DNA of 64,000 nucleotides from Caballeronia sp. INDeC2 (lineage in GTDB: Bacteria; Pseudomonadota; Gammaproteobacteria; Burkholderiales; Burkholderiaceae). Shown in pieces: positions 48,327 through 58,993 of this stretch (positions within the stretch are counted from its first letter, which is position 1; every line of letters starts with the position of its first letter). The position numbers and the translations under genes were made by a program. Location: positions 268,882 through 332,881 of the forward strand of contig NZ_JALQDG010000001.1 in the NCBI RefSeq assembly GCF_023631325.1, in the 5' to 3' direction. A model generated the notes under the pieces. That model did not search any database. It had not been told where the DNA came from and saw nothing but the letters and a program-made list of their open reading frames with translations.

Positions 48327-48755
48327 ATGAAGACGTTTTCCGCAAAAGCCGAAGAGGTGACGCGCGAATGGTACGTGATTGACGCGACGGATAAGGTTCT
48401 CGGCCGTGTCGCCAGCGAAGTGGCACGCCGTCTTCGCGGCAAGCACAAGCCTGAATTCACTCCGCACGTCGACACCGGTGATTTCATCATCGTCGTCAAT
48501 GCCGGCAAGCTGAAGGTCACCGGCAACAAGACCACGGACAAGAAGTACTATCGTCACTCGGGCTACCCGGGCGGCATTTACGAAACGACGTTCGGCAAGA
48601 TGCAAGAGCGTTTCCCGGGCCGCGCGCTCGAGAAGGCTGTCAAGGGCATGCTTCCGAAGGGTCCGCTCGGCTACGCGATGATCAAGAAGCTGAAGGTCTA
48701 CGCCGAAGCAACGCATCCGCATACGGCTCAACAGCCTAAAGCGCTCGAGATCTAA
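48327..48755 (+). CDS. rplM: 50S ribosomal protein L13
   Basis: A 142-aa large-subunit protein that binds 23S rRNA early in assembly. Typical segments are [19 protein letters not shown] (about 15-33), the [11 protein letters not shown] loop (about 72-82) and [18 protein letters not shown] near the C terminus. The start at 48327 ([11 protein letters not shown]) is conserved. It is followed 11 bp later by rpsI, the standard L13-S9 pair, and is expressed from the strong promoter upstream. Confidence 0.98.
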   Translation: MKTFSAKAEEVTREWYVIDATDKVLGRVASEVARRLRGKHKPEFTPHVDTGDFIIVVNAGKLKVTGNKTTDKKYYRHSGYPGGIYETTFGKMQERFPGRALEKAVKGMLPKGPLGYAMIKKLKVYAEATHPHTAQQPKALEI

Positions 48756-48766
48756 GGGGAGCCCAC

Positions 48767-49159
48767 ATGATCGGTAACTGGAACTACGGTACGGGCCGCC
48801 GCAAGAGCGCCGTCGCTCGCGTCTTCATCAAGTCGGGCAAGGGCGACATCGTCGTCAACGGCAAGCCCATCGCCGACTATTTTTCGCGTGAAACGTCGCT
48901 GATGATCGTGCGTCAGCCGCTCGAACTCACGAACCACGGCACCACGTTCGACATCAAGGTCAACGTGTCGGGCGGCGGTGAGACGGGTCAGGCAGGCGCG
49001 GTTCGCCACGGCATCACCCGCGCGCTGATGGACTACGACGCAACGCTCAAGCCGCAACTGTCGAACGCAGGCTTCGTCACCCGCGACGCGCGTGAAGTGG
49101 AACGTAAGAAGGTCGGTTTCCACAAGGCACGCCGCAGGAAGCAATTCTCGAAGCGTTAA
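48767..49159 (+). CDS. rpsI: 30S ribosomal protein S9
   Basis: A 130-aa small-subunit protein. The [17 protein letters not shown] start (about 6-22), [19 protein letters not shown] in the middle and the basic tail ending in [11 protein letters not shown], which reaches the P-site tRNA, are all present. It follows rplM with a good AGGGGAG site and ends before a CTTG-loop terminator. Confidence 0.98.
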   Translation: MIGNWNYGTGRRKSAVARVFIKSGKGDIVVNGKPIADYFSRETSLMIVRQPLELTNHGTTFDIKVNVSGGGETGQAGAVRHGITRALMDYDATLKPQLSNAGFVTRDAREVERKKVGFHKARRRKQFSKR

Positions 49160-49212
49160 GCGCTTCGGCGTTTCGCCTGCGCCGGCCACCGGCTCTCGGC
49201 GAAATTGCTGCG

Positions 49213-49246
49213 AAAGCCGCCCGCACCTTGGTGCCGGCGGCTTTTT
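49213..49246 (+). terminator. Terminator after rpsI
   Basis: AAAGCCGCC / GGCGGCTTT stem continued by four inner pairs to a CTTG tetraloop, then TTTTTCGTTTT. Confidence 0.85.
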
Positions 49247-49334
49247 CGTTTTGGCGCGCCGAACCGCGATCATGTCGAATTTGCATATAGCCCATTGATT
49301 TCATGGACATTCGGCACGATATTGAGATCAGCCC

Positions 49335-49340
49335 TACAAT
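49335..49340 (+). promoter_or_regulatory. -10 box of erpA
   Basis: TACAAT lies 31 bp upstream of the erpA start, followed by a good GGAGAG ribosome site. The -35 is weak and no clear IscR box was recognised. Confidence 0.45.
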
Positions 49341-49370
49341 AGCGGTTAGAAGCTTAATTGGAGAGTTCGA

Positions 49371-49736
49371 ATGAGCGCTGTCAGCGACACCCCCACGACC
49401 GAAATGCCGATGCCGTTCGTCTTCACCGACGCGGCTGCAGACAAGGTCAAGCAATTGATCGATGAAGAAGGCAATCCGGATCTGAAGCTGCGCGTGTTCG
49501 TGCAAGGCGGCGGATGCTCGGGATTCCAGTACGGCTTCACGTTCGACGAAGAAGTCAACGAAGACGACACCGTGATGGACAAGGCGGGCGTGCAACTGCT
49601 CGTCGACTCGATGAGCTACCAGTATCTCGTCGGCGCGGAAATCGACTATAAGGACGACATCAACGGCGCTCAGTTCGTCATCAAGAACCCCAACGCCACC
49701 ACGACTTGCGGTTGCGGTTCGTCGTTCTCGGTCTGA
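49371..49736 (+). CDS. erpA: Iron-sulfur cluster insertion protein ErpA
   Basis: A 121-aa A-type carrier that hands iron-sulfur clusters to target enzymes. The three ligand cysteines are in [11 protein letters not shown] (about residue 47) and TTCGCGSSF near the C terminus. The N-terminal extension before [14 protein letters not shown] and the sequence [20 protein letters not shown] point to ErpA rather than IscA. It stands alone with its own promoter and terminator between rpsI and anmK. Confidence 0.95.
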   Translation: MSAVSDTPTTEMPMPFVFTDAAADKVKQLIDEEGNPDLKLRVFVQGGGCSGFQYGFTFDEEVNEDDTVMDKAGVQLLVDSMSYQYLVGAEIDYKDDINGAQFVIKNPNATTTCGCGSSFSV

Positions 49737-49760
49737 GAACGAATCAATCGATGTGATCGA

Positions 49761-49787
49761 AACGGAGCCTTCGGGCTCCGTTTTTGT
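49761..49787. terminator. Terminator after erpA, facing anmK
   Basis: AACGGAGCC / GGCTCCGTT stem with a TTCG tetraloop and TTTTTG downstream. Confidence 0.88.
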
Positions 49788-49800
49788 TTTTGGTCGCCGC

Positions 49801-50952
49801 TCAGTGCGGATAGATCGCGCCGAGCACCCGCATACCCGACGCGCCCGTCACCGCGGGTAGATTGCCCGGCTCGCGCGCGACGCAGCGCATCGCGAGCCAC
49901 GCGAACGCGAGTGCTTCGACTTGCTGCGGCGGCACGCCGAGCGCCTCGGTCGTCATGACGGGCACGCCCTCGACGCCGCCGTCTTCCAGCGCCTCTTGGA
50001 GCATCTTCATCAGGACTGGATTGCGCGCGCCGCCGCCGCACACGTACACGGCGCGCACATCCGACGCGTGACGCGCGATCTCACGGGCGACCGTCGTCGC
50101 GGTGAGCGCGGTGAGCGTCGCCTGGACGTCGGCGGGAGAGAGGCTCGCGAAGGCGGCGAGCTTCGCATCCATCCACGTCGGGTTGAAGAGATCGCGGCCC
50201 GTGCTTTTCGGCGGAGGCAGTTCGAAAAAAGGCTCGTCGAGAAGGGCGCCGAGCAGCGCCGGACGCACCTGGCCTTGCGCTGCGAATTGCCCGCCATCGT
50301 CGTAGGCTCTTTGCAGATGACGCAACGCCCATTCGTCGATCAGCGCGTTCGCCGGACCGCAATCGAAGCCGCGCACTTCGCCGCTTGCCGCAAGGATCGT
50401 GATATTGCTGATGCCGCCCAGATTGCACACGACGCGCGTCTCGTTCTTTTCGCCGAACACCATCGCGTGAAACGCCGGCACGAGCGGCGCGCCCTGGCCG
50501 CCCGCGGCGACATCGCGGCTGCGAAAATCGGCGATGACATCGATGCTGGTCATCTCCGCAAGCAGCGCGGGATTGTTGATTTGCCGCGTATAACCTTTCT
50601 CCGGCCGATGCCGCACCGTCTGTCCGTGAACGCCGATCGCGCGCACCTTCGCCGCCGAATAGCCGCTCATGCTCTGAAGTTCGTGACAACACACGGCATA
50701 ACGCGTCGCGAGCGCGTTGGCGGCGAGCGCCTCGCGTTCGATTTCGTTGTCGCCGGGCGATTGCAGTTCGAAGAGCGCGTCGCGCAAGCCTTTCGAAAAG
50801 GAGACATGCGCCTCGCCGAGCACGACGGGCGGCTTGCCCTCGGCGAACTGCACCGCGACGCCGTCCACGCCATCCATGCTGGTTCCGGACATCAAACCGA
50901 AGTACACGCCATCCGCCTTGCCGGTTTCGATTGCTTCGGTTTTTTTGGGCAC
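49801..50952 (-). CDS. anmK: Anhydro-N-acetylmuramic acid kinase
   Basis: A 383-aa sugar kinase that opens and phosphorylates 1,6-anhydro-MurNAc during cell-wall recycling. The family motif [14 protein letters not shown] lies at about 18-31, with [24 protein letters not shown] and [14 protein letters not shown] following in order. It uses a GTG start at 50952 behind a GAGGAG site. It converges with erpA and diverges from tyrS. Confidence 0.95.
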   Translation of the reverse strand: MPKKTEAIETGKADGVYFGLMSGTSMDGVDGVAVQFAEGKPPVVLGEAHVSFSKGLRDALFELQSPGDNEIEREALAANALATRYAVCCHELQSMSGYSAAKVRAIGVHGQTVRHRPEKGYTRQINNPALLAEMTSIDVIADFRSRDVAAGGQGAPLVPAFHAMVFGEKNETRVVCNLGGISNITILAASGEVRGFDCGPANALIDEWALRHLQRAYDDGGQFAAQGQVRPALLGALLDEPFFELPPPKSTGRDLFNPTWMDAKLAAFASLSPADVQATLTALTATTVAREIARHASDVRAVYVCGGGARNPVLMKMLQEALEDGGVEGVPVMTTEALGVPPQQVEALAFAWLAMRCVAREPGNLPAVTGASGMRVLGAIYPH

Positions 50953-51308
50953 GCTGCTCTCCTCTTCGATGCCATGTTGCCGGTTCTGCTCAAGCGGCGA
51001 TTATCCGCGTTATGGATCGAATCGTTAAGACGCGTCTGGCGTGGTCTTGTATCCACCGGCGCATCGGGCGCGCCGAAGTCCGCGCAAATCAGCCTCATCC
51101 GACATGAAACGGCGCGAATGGCCGCGTCATCGCGTAAAATCCTCAGCCTGAACAAGCAATTGCGCGTGATTTCATCATTTTCCGCGCGCGCCGCGTTTCG
51201 ACGCGCGGCGTCCCATCCGGCCACGCCGGACCGCTGCGACGGCATCGAGGCCAGATCGCGCCGCCGTTCGCCAGTCATCGAACCCTTTTGACTTCACAAG
51301 CCGCAAGC
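50953..51308. other. 356-bp gap between anmK and tyrS
   Basis: No credible gene on either strand. It should contain divergent promoters for anmK and tyrS; a TAAAAT box near 51135 could serve tyrS. In relatives I remember, a secreted M23-type peptidase gene lies here; no remnant of it is recognisable. Confidence 0.55.
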
Positions 51309-52568
51309 ATGACCACAGATTCCAACGCTTCGTCCGCGCCCGCCGCCGCGCAGAGCTTTCCGATCACCGACGATGTGAAAAGCGCGCTCGCCATCGCAAA
51401 GCGTGGCTGCGACGAACTGCTGATCGAAGACGAATTCGCGCAGAAGCTCGCAAGGAGCGCCGCGACGGGCAAGCCGCTGCGCATCAAGCTCGGCCTCGAT
51501 CCGACCGCGCCCGACATTCACATCGGCCATACGGTCGTGCTGAACAAGATGCGCCAGTTGCAGGATCTCGGCCATCAGGTCATTTTTCTGATCGGCGATT
51601 TCACGTCGCTGATCGGCGATCCGTCCGGCCGCAACGCGACGCGCCCGCCGCTCACGCGCGAGCAGATCGAAAACAACGCAAAGACGTATTTCGAGCAGGC
51701 CGCGCTCGTGCTGGATCGCGAGAAGACGGAAATCCGCTACAACAGCGAATGGTCGATGCCGCTCGGCGCCGACGGCATGATCAAGCTCGCGTCGCGCTAT
51801 ACGGTCGCACGCATTCTCGAGCGCGAGGATTTCACGAAGCGCTTTCAAAGCGGCGTGCCGATCTCGATCCACGAATTCCTCTATCCGCTGATGCAAGGTT
51901 ACGACTCCGTCGCGCTGAATGCGGATCTCGAACTCGGCGGCACGGACCAGAAGTTCAATCTGCTCGTCGGCCGCGAATTGCAGAAGCAGTACGGCCAGGA
52001 GCAGCAGTGCATCCTGACGATGCCGCTGCTCGAAGGCCTCGACGGCGTCGAGAAGATGTCGAAGTCGAAGCACAACTACGTCGGCATCAGCGAGAAGCCG
52101 ACCGAGATGTTCGGCAAGCTGATGAGCATTTCGGACGTGCTCATGTGGCGTTACTTCGAACTGCTCTCGTTCCGCAGCATCGACGAGATCGCGCGATTCA
52201 GAAAGGAGGCCGAGGGCGGCCGCAATCCGCGCGACTTCAAGGTGATGCTCGCGCAGGAGATCGTTGCGCGTTTCCACTCGTCGGCGGACGCGGAGCGCGC
52301 GCTCGACGACTTCAATCATCGCGCGAAGGGCGGCGTGCCGGACGACATTCCGACGGTGACGCTCGCGGGCGCGCCGATCGCGATCGGCCAGTTGCTCAAG
52401 CAGGCGGGCCTCGTTCCGTCGACGAGCGAGGCGCTGCGCAACATCGAGCAGGGCGGCGTGAAGATCGACGGCGCGACCGTCTCCGACAAGGGCCTGAAGG
52501 TCGAGGCCGGCGAGTTCGTGGTGCAAGTGGGCAAGCGCCGTTTCGCGCGCGTCACGCTGACCGCTTAA
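51309..52568 (+). CDS. tyrS: Tyrosyl-tRNA synthetase
   Basis: Class I synthetase charging tRNA-Tyr, 419 aa. The ATP-binding HIGH motif is in [13 protein letters not shown] (about 72-84) and the KMSKS loop in [12 protein letters not shown]. The C-terminal S4 RNA-binding domain is seen in [15 protein letters not shown] use the ATG at 51309; a TTG 21 bases upstream is a possible alternative start. Gene dtd follows after 4 bp and then a phosphatase, forming a three-gene operon. Confidence 0.96.
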   Translation: MTTDSNASSAPAAAQSFPITDDVKSALAIAKRGCDELLIEDEFAQKLARSAATGKPLRIKLGLDPTAPDIHIGHTVVLNKMRQLQDLGHQVIFLIGDFTSLIGDPSGRNATRPPLTREQIENNAKTYFEQAALVLDREKTEIRYNSEWSMPLGADGMIKLASRYTVARILEREDFTKRFQSGVPISIHEFLYPLMQGYDSVALNADLELGGTDQKFNLLVGRELQKQYGQEQQCILTMPLLEGLDGVEKMSKSKHNYVGISEKPTEMFGKLMSISDVLMWRYFELLSFRSIDEIARFRKEAEGGRNPRDFKVMLAQEIVARFHSSADAERALDDFNHRAKGGVPDDIPTVTLAGAPIAIGQLLKQAGLVPSTSEALRNIEQGGVKIDGATVSDKGLKVEAGEFVVQVGKRRFARVTLTA

Positions 52569-52572
52569 GCCG

Positions 52573-53031
52573 ATGATCGCGCTCATTCAGCGTGTGAAGC
52601 GCGCCGATGTCCGCGTGGGCGAGCGTGTGACCGGCGCGATCGACGCGGGCCTGCTCGCGCTTGTCTGCGCCGAGCGCGGCGACAACAACGCCGCCGCCGA
52701 CAAGCTGCTCGCCAAGATGCTCGCGTACCGCGTGTTCGGCGATGCCGCGGGCAAGATGAACCTGTCGGTATCGAACATGGATGGCGCGGGTCGCGCGGGC
52801 GGCGTCTTGCTGGTCTCGCAATTCACGCTTGCCGCCGATACATCGAGCGGCCTGCGCCCGAGCTTCACGCCCGCCGCTCCGCCCGACGAAGGCAAGCGGC
52901 TCTTCGATTACTTCGTCGAGCAAGCGCGCGCGAAGCATCCGATCGTCGAGACCGGCGAGTTCGGTGCGGAGATGCAGGTATCGCTCGTCAATGACGGACC
53001 GGTTACTTTCTGGCTTCAGGTGCGTCCATGA
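52573..53031 (+). CDS. dtd: D-aminoacyl-tRNA deacylase
   Basis: A 152-aa editing enzyme that hydrolyses D-aminoacyl-tRNA, including D-Tyr-tRNA, which suits its place right after tyrS. The two catalytic motifs are VSQFTLAAD (about 78-86) and [10 protein letters not shown] near the C terminus. The start is 4 bp after the tyrS stop and the end overlaps the next gene by 4 bp (ATGA), so the three genes are translated in a coupled way. Confidence 0.96.
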   Translation: MIALIQRVKRADVRVGERVTGAIDAGLLALVCAERGDNNAAADKLLAKMLAYRVFGDAAGKMNLSVSNMDGAGRAGGVLLVSQFTLAADTSSGLRPSFTPAAPPDEGKRLFDYFVEQARAKHPIVETGEFGAEMQVSLVNDGPVTFWLQVRP

Positions 53032-53678
53032 CGACTCGCGTACTCTTCATCCGCCACGGCGAAACCGACTGGAATCGCATCAAGCGCATTCAAGGGCATA
53101 TCGACATTCCGTTGTCCGAGCATGGTTTGCTGCAAGCCGAACAGCTCGGGCAGCGGCTTGCGCGCGAAGGCGGGATCGATGCGGTCTATTCGAGCGATCT
53201 GCAACGCGCGCAGCAGACGGCGCGTCCTTTCACGGATGCGCTCGGGCTGGAATTGCGCTTATCGGAGAGCTTGCGCGAGCGGTTCTACGGCGCGTTTCAG
53301 GGCCATGACAGCGACGAGATCAGCGACAAGTTTCCCGCCGAATATGTCGAATGGCAGACACGCGATCCCGGTTTCTCGCCGCCCGGCGACGGCGAATCGC
53401 AGCGCGTGTTTTATCACCGCGTCGTGCATGCGATGGAACCGATCGTTGCCGCGCATCCCGACGGACGTATTGCGGTCGTCGCGCATGGCGGCGTGCTCGA
53501 TTGCATCTATCGATTCGCGATGAAGTTGTCGTTGCAGGAGCCGCGGAACTGGCCGTTGCTCAATTGCAGCGTCAATGTGGTGGATTATGAGGACGGCGGC
53601 GCGAAGGTCGTGTCCTGGGGCGATATCACTCATCTGTCCACGGACACCGACGACGACAACTTACGCAAACGCCCCTAG
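53028..53678 (+). CDS. Histidine phosphatase family protein (GpmB-like)
   Basis: A 216-aa protein of the phosphoglycerate mutase-like branch. The phosphate-accepting His is in [14 protein letters not shown] (about residue 9), with the acid/base Glu region [14 protein letters not shown] and the second His in [12 protein letters not shown]. It may be a phosphatase on a small metabolite; mutase activity is not implied. It is coupled to dtd by a 4-bp overlap and converges with ruvB, overlapping its stop by 4 bp. Confidence 0.9.
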   Translation: MTTRVLFIRHGETDWNRIKRIQGHIDIPLSEHGLLQAEQLGQRLAREGGIDAVYSSDLQRAQQTARPFTDALGLELRLSESLRERFYGAFQGHDSDEISDKFPAEYVEWQTRDPGFSPPGDGESQRVFYHRVVHAMEPIVAAHPDGRIAVVAHGGVLDCIYRFAMKLSLQEPRNWPLLNCSVNVVDYEDGGAKVVSWGDITHLSTDTDDDNLRKRP

Positions 53679-54736
53679 CCGTTGTTCGTATCCCAAAGAT
53701 CCCGAATCGGACCCGCATCCGGCGCAGCAATGCCAAAGTGCCGATAAGTAAGCATCGTAGCGACCCGCCCGCGTGGTGTGCGCTGCAAGAAACCTTGCTG
53801 AATCAGATACGGCTCCAGCACATCCTCGATCGTATCGCGCTCCTCGCCGATTGCCGCGGCGAGGTTGTCCACGCCGACCGGCCCGCCATCGAACTTGTGC
53901 AGGATCGCTTCGAGCAGCTTGCGGTCCATCAGATCGAAGCCGACAGGATCGACGTCGAGCATCTTCAGCGCGCGGTCAGCGACGTCGGCGGAAATCACGC
54001 CGTCCGCTTTGACTTCGGCGTAGTCGCGTACGCGGCGCAGCAGGCGGTTTGCAATCCGCGGCGTGCCACGCGAACGCTTCGCGATTTCCAGCGCGCCTTC
54101 AGGCACGATCTCCGCCTTCAACAGCGACGCCGACCGCGACACGATGCGCGCCAGCTCGCTCGCGTTATAAAACTCCAGCCGCGACACGATGCCGAAGCGG
54201 TCGCGCAACGGATTCGTCAGCATGCCCGCACGCGTGGTCGCACCGACGAGCGTGAACGGCTGCAAATCCAGCTTCACGCTGCGCGCGGCGGGCCCTTCGC
54301 CGATCATGATGTCGATCTGATAATCCTCGAGCGCCGGATAAAGAATTTCCTCGACGACCGGCGAAAGCCGGTGAATCTCGTCGATGAACAACACGTCGTT
54401 CGCTTCGAGATTGGTGAGAAGCGCGGCGAGATCGCCCGCGCGCTCAAGCACCGGGCCCGACGTCTGCCGCAAATTCACGCCCATTTCCCGCGCGATGATA
54501 TGCGCTAGCGTCGTCTTGCCGAGACCCGGCGGCCCGAACAGCAGCACGTGATCGAGCGCTTCGGAGCGCCGCTTCGCCGCTTCGATGAAGATTTCGAGCT
54601 GGCCGCGCGCCTTTTCCTGCCCGATGTATTCGTCGAGCTTGTGCGGGCGCAGCGCGCGCTCGAACGCTTCCTCGTTCGGCGAGACGGGCGTGGCCGAGAT
54701 GACGCGTTCGGCGGCAAGTTTGTCGGTTTCGATCAT
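53675..54736 (-). CDS. ruvB: Holliday junction branch migration ATPase RuvB
   Basis: A 353-aa AAA+ motor driving branch migration of Holliday junctions with RuvA. Motifs are Walker [14 protein letters not shown] (about 66-78), Walker [12 protein letters not shown], sensor TTRAGML and the arginine-finger region PLRDRFGI, followed by a winged-helix end. Its start has no Shine-Dalgarno sequence; instead a TACAAT box ends seven bases before the ATG (see findings). It follows ruvA by 65 bp. Confidence 0.97.
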   Translation of the reverse strand: MIETDKLAAERVISATPVSPNEEAFERALRPHKLDEYIGQEKARGQLEIFIEAAKRRSEALDHVLLFGPPGLGKTTLAHIIAREMGVNLRQTSGPVLERAGDLAALLTNLEANDVLFIDEIHRLSPVVEEILYPALEDYQIDIMIGEGPAARSVKLDLQPFTLVGATTRAGMLTNPLRDRFGIVSRLEFYNASELARIVSRSASLLKAEIVPEGALEIAKRSRGTPRIANRLLRRVRDYAEVKADGVISADVADRALKMLDVDPVGFDLMDRKLLEAILHKFDGGPVGVDNLAAAIGEERDTIEDVLEPYLIQQGFLQRTPRGRVATMLTYRHFGIAAPDAGPIRDLWDTNNG

Positions 54737-54742
54737 GGGTCG

Positions 54743-54748
54743 ATTGTA
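54743..54748 (-). promoter_or_regulatory. -10 box placed for a leaderless ruvB transcript
   Basis: On the minus strand TACAAT is followed by CGACCC and then the ruvB ATG, placing the expected first transcribed base at the A of ATG. The -35 is weak (TTCGCC). Confidence 0.45.
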
Positions 54749-54801
54749 CAGCGAGCTTTCTCGCGGCGAAGCTGGCCGAATGGGCTAGGCCAGCTAGGAC
54801 A

Positions 54802-55383
54802 TCAAGCCTTCGAGAGGGCCTTCAGCGCCAGCTTGATGCCCTCCGAAACCCCCGTTGCCGCCGGCACGTTCTTGACGGCGGCGAGCGCTTCCTTCTCGGA
54901 ATATCCGAGTGCGAGCAGCGCGTTGAGGATATCCGACGCGTGATCGGATTGCGAAACCGTCCCCGCGACGGCGCCGAGATCCGCGCCGAGCTTGCCCTTC
55001 AGTTCGAGCAGCAGCCTTTCCGCCGTCTTTTTGCCGATACCGGGCACGCGCGTGAGGCGCGCCGCGTCCTGTGTCGTCACCGTCTGCGAGAGTTCGTGCA
55101 CGCTCATGCCCGACAGCACCGCCAACGCCATCCGCGCGCCGATGCCGCTGATTTTCAGCAACTCGCGGAACGTCGAGCGTTCCTGCGCGGTGAGAAAGCC
55201 GTACAGCAGATGCGCATCCTCGCGCACGATCAACTGCGTGAGCAGCACGACTTTTTCGCCGGCATCCGGCAGGTTGTAGAACGTGCTCATCGGCACGTCG
55301 ATTTCGTAACCGACGCCGCCGCAATCGACGAGCAAGTGCGGCGGATTTTTTTCCAGCAAAACGCCGGCGATGCGACCGATCAT
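54802..55383 (-). CDS. ruvA: Holliday junction DNA helicase subunit RuvA
   Basis: A 193-aa junction-binding protein that loads RuvB. The N-terminal OB fold starts [15 protein letters not shown], the helix-hairpin-helix pair is in [18 protein letters not shown] and [20 protein letters not shown] (about 70-130), and the C-terminal three-helix domain that contacts RuvB ends the chain. It lies 24 bp after ruvC. Confidence 0.96.
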   Translation of the reverse strand: MIGRIAGVLLEKNPPHLLVDCGGVGYEIDVPMSTFYNLPDAGEKVVLLTQLIVREDAHLLYGFLTAQERSTFRELLKISGIGARMALAVLSGMSVHELSQTVTTQDAARLTRVPGIGKKTAERLLLELKGKLGADLGAVAGTVSQSDHASDILNALLALGYSEKEALAAVKNVPAATGVSEGIKLALKALSKA

Positions 55384-55407
55384 GTGTGTGAACCGAAAGA
55401 AATATTA

Positions 55408-55950
55408 TTAGCCGATGAGCCGGCCGCGCCGCACGCGCAAGCCTTTCTTCGCAAGCCCCGGCGCGATGCCGCCCAAGGCCGCGAGGCCCGTGCCGCCGTG
55501 CGCATGACAGATGGCCATGCCGAGCGCGTCGGCGGCGTCGGTGCTCGGCACGCCGGAAAGGCACAGGAGACGCACGACCATCTGCTGCATCTGTTCCTTC
55601 GTCGCGCGTCCGTAGCCGACGACGGCCTGCTTCAACTGCAACGCCGTGTATTCCGCCACCGGCACGCCGCTCGCAACGAGCCCGCAAATGGCCGCGCCGC
55701 GTGCCTGCCCGAGCAGCAGCGTCGACTGCGGATTCACGTTGACGAAGACCTTCTCGATCGCGGCCTGATCCGGGTTGTGCTGCGTGATGAGCGTCGAGAT
55801 GCCGCTGAAAATCGTGTTCAGGCGCGAAGGCAAGTCGGCATCGGCCGTCTTGATGACGCCGCTCGTCACGTAAGTGAGCGTGTGCCCCGTCTTGTCGATG
55901 ATGCCGAAGCCCGTCACGCGCAGGCCGGGGTCGATGCCTAGGATTCTCAT
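55408..55950 (-). CDS. ruvC: Holliday junction resolvase RuvC
   Basis: A 180-aa endonuclease that resolves Holliday junctions. Catalytic acids are visible in [16 protein letters not shown] (Asp7), AAIEKVFVN (Glu) and the C-terminal [16 protein letters not shown]. The start at 55950 (MRILGID) is the conserved one. A strong purH terminator lies just upstream, so ruvCAB must be transcribed from a promoter near or inside that short gap. Confidence 0.96.
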   Translation of the reverse strand: MRILGIDPGLRVTGFGIIDKTGHTLTYVTSGVIKTADADLPSRLNTIFSGISTLITQHNPDQAAIEKVFVNVNPQSTLLLGQARGAAICGLVASGVPVAEYTALQLKQAVVGYGRATKEQMQQMVVRLLCLSGVPSTDAADALGMAICHAHGGTGLAALGGIAPGLAKKGLRVRRGRLIG

Positions 55951-55973
55951 TCGTTCGCCATGCGCGTAGTCCA

Positions 55974-56015
55974 AATCAAAAAGGCCTGTTTGCGCATTCG
56001 AAGCGCAAACAGGCC
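55974..56015 (-). terminator. Terminator of purH
   Basis: A 13-bp perfect stem (GGCCTGTTTGCGC / GCGCAAACAGGCC) with a 7-base loop; on the minus strand it is followed by TTTTTGATTT. Confidence 0.88.
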
Positions 56016-56038
56016 AATCTTAAATGAAGCAGGCGGAA

Positions 56039-57604
56039 TTAATGGCGGAAATGACGCGTGCCGGTGACGATCATCGCGACATTGTGTTCGTCGGCGGCGG
56101 CGATCACTTCGTCGTCGCGCATGGAGCCGCCCGGCTGGATCACGCAGGTTGCGCCCGCGTTCACGACGACATCGAGGCCGTCGCGGAACGGGAAGAACGC
56201 GTCCGACGCCACCGCCGAGCCGTTCAGCGTGAGACCGGCGTTCTGCGCCTTGATGCCCGCGATGCGCGCCGAATCCACGCGGCTCATCTGGCCCGCGCCG
56301 ACGCCGAGCGTCATGCCGCCGCCGCAGAACACGATCGCGTTCGACTTCACGAACTTCGCGACGCGCCACGCGAACATCAGGTCGTCCATTTCCTTCGGCG
56401 TCGGATGGCGCTTCGTCACGACGCGCAGCTCGTGCGGCTGCACGTTCTTCGCATCGAGCGATTGCACGAGCAGACCCCCGCCGACGCGCTTCAGATCGAA
56501 CGTGTTGTGACCTTCGCCGAGCGCGATCTGCAACAGGCGCACGTTCTGCTTCGCCGCGAACACGGCGCGCGCCGCCTCGCTGAACGACGGTGCGATCAGC
56601 ACTTCCACGAACTGCTTCGCGACCGCTTGCGCCGTGGCTTCATCGACTTCGCGATTGAACGCGATGATCCCGCCGAATGCGGAAGTCGGGTCCGTCTGGA
56701 ACGCCTTCGAGTACGCTTCGGCGGCGTTCGTGCCGACCGCCACGCCGCACGGATTCGCGTGCTTGATGATGACGCACGCGGGCGCATCGAACGTCTTCAC
56801 GCATTCCCACGCGGCGTCCGAATCGGCGATGTTGTTGTACGACAGTTCCTTGCCCTGCAACTGCGCGTAGTTCGCGAGCGCGCCGGCGGGCACGGAAAGG
56901 TCGCGATAGAACGCCGCGCTCTGATGCGGATTCTCGCCGTAGCGAAGATCCTGAACCTTCTCGAACGCCATGTTGAAGGTCGCCGGATACGTGTTGCGGC
57001 GCGAGTGCTGCAGCTCTTCGGTGAGGCTCGTCAGATAGTTCGTGATCGCGCCGTCGTATTGCGCGGTGTGCGCGAACACCTTCGTCGCGAGACGGAAGTT
57101 CGTCTTGTAGCCGACGTTATTCTTGTTCGCGCGCATTTCGTCGAGCACGGCGGCGTAATCGGCCGGATCGACGACGACCGTCACGTCGCGATGATTCTTC
57201 GCCGCCGAGCGCAACATGGTTGGGCCGCCAATATCGATGTTTTCGATCGCATCTTCCAGCGAGCACTCTTCCTTCGACACCGTCTGCACGAACGGATAGA
57301 GATTCACGACCAGCAGATCGATGGTCGGGATGTCGTGCTTCTCCAGCGCGGCCATGTGCTCGGGCAGGTCGCGGCGCGCGAGAATCCCGCCATGAACTTT
57401 CGGATGCAGCGTTTTCACGCGCCCGTCGAGCATTTCCGGAAAGCCGGTGTAGTCGGCGACCTCGGTCACGGGCAGGCCCGCGTCGGCGAGCAGTTTCGCG
57501 GTGCCGCCGGTGGAAAGCAGCTTGACGCCGAGATCGGCCAGCGATTTGGCGAAATCGACGATGCCGGATTTGTCGGAAACGGAGAGGAGCGCTTGCTTGA
57601 TCAT
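56039..57604 (-). CDS. purH: Bifunctional AICAR formyltransferase/IMP cyclohydrolase
   Basis: A 521-aa enzyme for the last two steps of IMP synthesis. The N-terminal MGS-like cyclohydrolase domain (about 1-195) starts [19 protein letters not shown] and contains [11 protein letters not shown]; the formyltransferase half includes [16 protein letters not shown] and KHANPCGVA. The start at 57604 gives the conserved N terminus. It is downstream of fis with a 64-bp gap and ends before a strong terminator. Confidence 0.97.
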   Translation of the reverse strand: MIKQALLSVSDKSGIVDFAKSLADLGVKLLSTGGTAKLLADAGLPVTEVADYTGFPEMLDGRVKTLHPKVHGGILARRDLPEHMAALEKHDIPTIDLLVVNLYPFVQTVSKEECSLEDAIENIDIGGPTMLRSAAKNHRDVTVVVDPADYAAVLDEMRANKNNVGYKTNFRLATKVFAHTAQYDGAITNYLTSLTEELQHSRRNTYPATFNMAFEKVQDLRYGENPHQSAAFYRDLSVPAGALANYAQLQGKELSYNNIADSDAAWECVKTFDAPACVIIKHANPCGVAVGTNAAEAYSKAFQTDPTSAFGGIIAFNREVDEATAQAVAKQFVEVLIAPSFSEAARAVFAAKQNVRLLQIALGEGHNTFDLKRVGGGLLVQSLDAKNVQPHELRVVTKRHPTPKEMDDLMFAWRVAKFVKSNAIVFCGGGMTLGVGAGQMSRVDSARIAGIKAQNAGLTLNGSAVASDAFFPFRDGLDVVVNAGATCVIQPGGSMRDDEVIAAADEHNVAMIVTGTRHFRH

Positions 57605-57668
57605 GATGAACACTGAAACCGAAAAGGGAAACCAGGCCGGACCAAGGCGCGCGCCTCAGTCCGATGAA

Positions 57669-57902
57669 TCAAATCAATCCGTGCTGTTGAAGCTTCTTGC
57701 GTAAGGTGTTGCGGTTGATGCCGAGATACTCGGCAGCGAGCGATTGGTTTCCGCCCGCCTGCTCGAGCACCACCTCGAGCATCGGTTTTTCCACGCACGA
57801 AATCACCATGTCGTATACGTCGTGCGGGTTGGAGCCGTCCAGATCCTGGAAGTAGTTGTCGAGGCTCTGGCGGACGCATTGTTCGATGTTATGTCTGCTC
57901 AT
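57669..57902 (-). CDS. fis: Fis family DNA-binding protein
   Basis: A 77-aa nucleoid-associated regulator. The C-terminal helix-turn-helix is LAAEYLGINRNTLRKKLQQ (about 56-74), and the preceding dimer helices include EKPMLEVVLEQAGGNQS. It is shorter than the 98-aa E. coli Fis because the mobile N-terminal arm is reduced, as is usual in betaproteobacteria. The start at 57902 overlaps the dusB stop by 4 bp, repeating the conserved dusB-fis operon. Confidence 0.95.
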   Translation of the reverse strand: MSRHNIEQCVRQSLDNYFQDLDGSNPHDVYDMVISCVEKPMLEVVLEQAGGNQSLAAEYLGINRNTLRKKLQQHGLI

Positions 57903-58993
57903 GCGGCAATCAGTCGGTCTGTCGTGTTGTTGTTCCCGCCGCACGATTCTTCCCCGTCCGCGTCTTCGGCGTCACCGGACTCGTCGACATAGACGAGGCG
58001 GTCCGACAACGCCTTTTGTGCGTCAAAGAATTCGTTGACAGCGAGCAATTGTTCTTTGGTCGTGTCCAGCGTATTCATCCGGTGCCGGAAGGTGTTGGCG
58101 CCGGAAAGGCCGCGAGTGTACCAGCCGATATGCTTGCGCGCAGTCCGTACGCCCGTGAATTCCCCGTAAAAGGCGTAGTGATCTTCGAGGTGTTCGTTCA
58201 TCACCTGCTGGATCTCGTCGATGCGCGGCGGCGGCAGGCGCTCGCCCGTCTGCAGAAAATGTTCGATCTCGCGAAAGAGCCACGGACGCCCCTGCGCCGC
58301 GCGGCCGATCATGATGGCGTCGGCGCCGGTCGCGGCGAGCACGTCGCGCGCTTTCTCGGGCGTCGTGATGTCGCCGTTCGCGACGACGGGAATCTTCACC
58401 GACGCCTTCACGGCCGCGATGGTTTCGTACTCCGCGTCGCCCTTGTAGAGATCGGCGCGCGTGCGGCCGTGGACGGTGAGCATCGAAATGCCCGCCTCCT
58501 GCGCGATCCGCGCGATGGTCAGCGCGTTCTTGTTCTCGCGATTCCATCCCGTACGAATCTTGAGCGTGACGGGCACGGCGTCCGGACCCACGCCGACCGC
58601 CTGTACTACGGCTTCCACGATGCGCGTGACGAGCGGCTCGTTCTGCAGCAGCGCCGAGCCCGCCGCGACGTTGCATACCTTTTTCGCCGGACAGCCCATG
58701 TTGATGTCGATGATCTGGGCGCCGTTTGCGACATTGTGGCGCGCGGCTTCCGCGAGCATCTGCGGATCGGCGCCGGCGATCTGCACCGAGATCGGCTCGA
58801 CCTCGCCCGCGTGATTCGCGCGGCGCATGGTCTTTTCGCTTTTCCACAACTGCGCGTTCGACGCGACCATCTCCGACACCGCGTAGCCCGCGCCCATGCG
58901 CTTGCAGAGCTGCCGGAACGGGCGGTCGGTGACGCCTGCCATCGGAGCGACGAACAGGTTATTGCGCAGAACGTGTGGACCGATGGTGGGCAT
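57899..58993 (-). CDS. dusB: tRNA-dihydrouridine synthase B
   Basis: A 364-aa FMN enzyme reducing uridine in the D-loop of tRNA. The TIM-barrel start is NNLFVAPMAGVTDRPFR (about 11-27), and the active-site Cys is in INMGCPAKKVCN (about residue 100). FMN-phosphate segments such as VVANGDITTPEKA and GADAIMIGRAAQGRPWLF are present. A low-complexity acidic tail closes the chain. It heads the dusB-fis-purH series. Confidence 0.95.
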   Translation of the reverse strand: MPTIGPHVLRNNLFVAPMAGVTDRPFRQLCKRMGAGYAVSEMVASNAQLWKSEKTMRRANHAGEVEPISVQIAGADPQMLAEAARHNVANGAQIIDINMGCPAKKVCNVAAGSALLQNEPLVTRIVEAVVQAVGVGPDAVPVTLKIRTGWNRENKNALTIARIAQEAGISMLTVHGRTRADLYKGDAEYETIAAVKASVKIPVVANGDITTPEKARDVLAATGADAIMIGRAAQGRPWLFREIEHFLQTGERLPPPRIDEIQQVMNEHLEDHYAFYGEFTGVRTARKHIGWYTRGLSGANTFRHRMNTLDTTKEQLLAVNEFFDAQKALSDRLVYVDESGDAEDADGEESCGGNNNTTDRLIAA

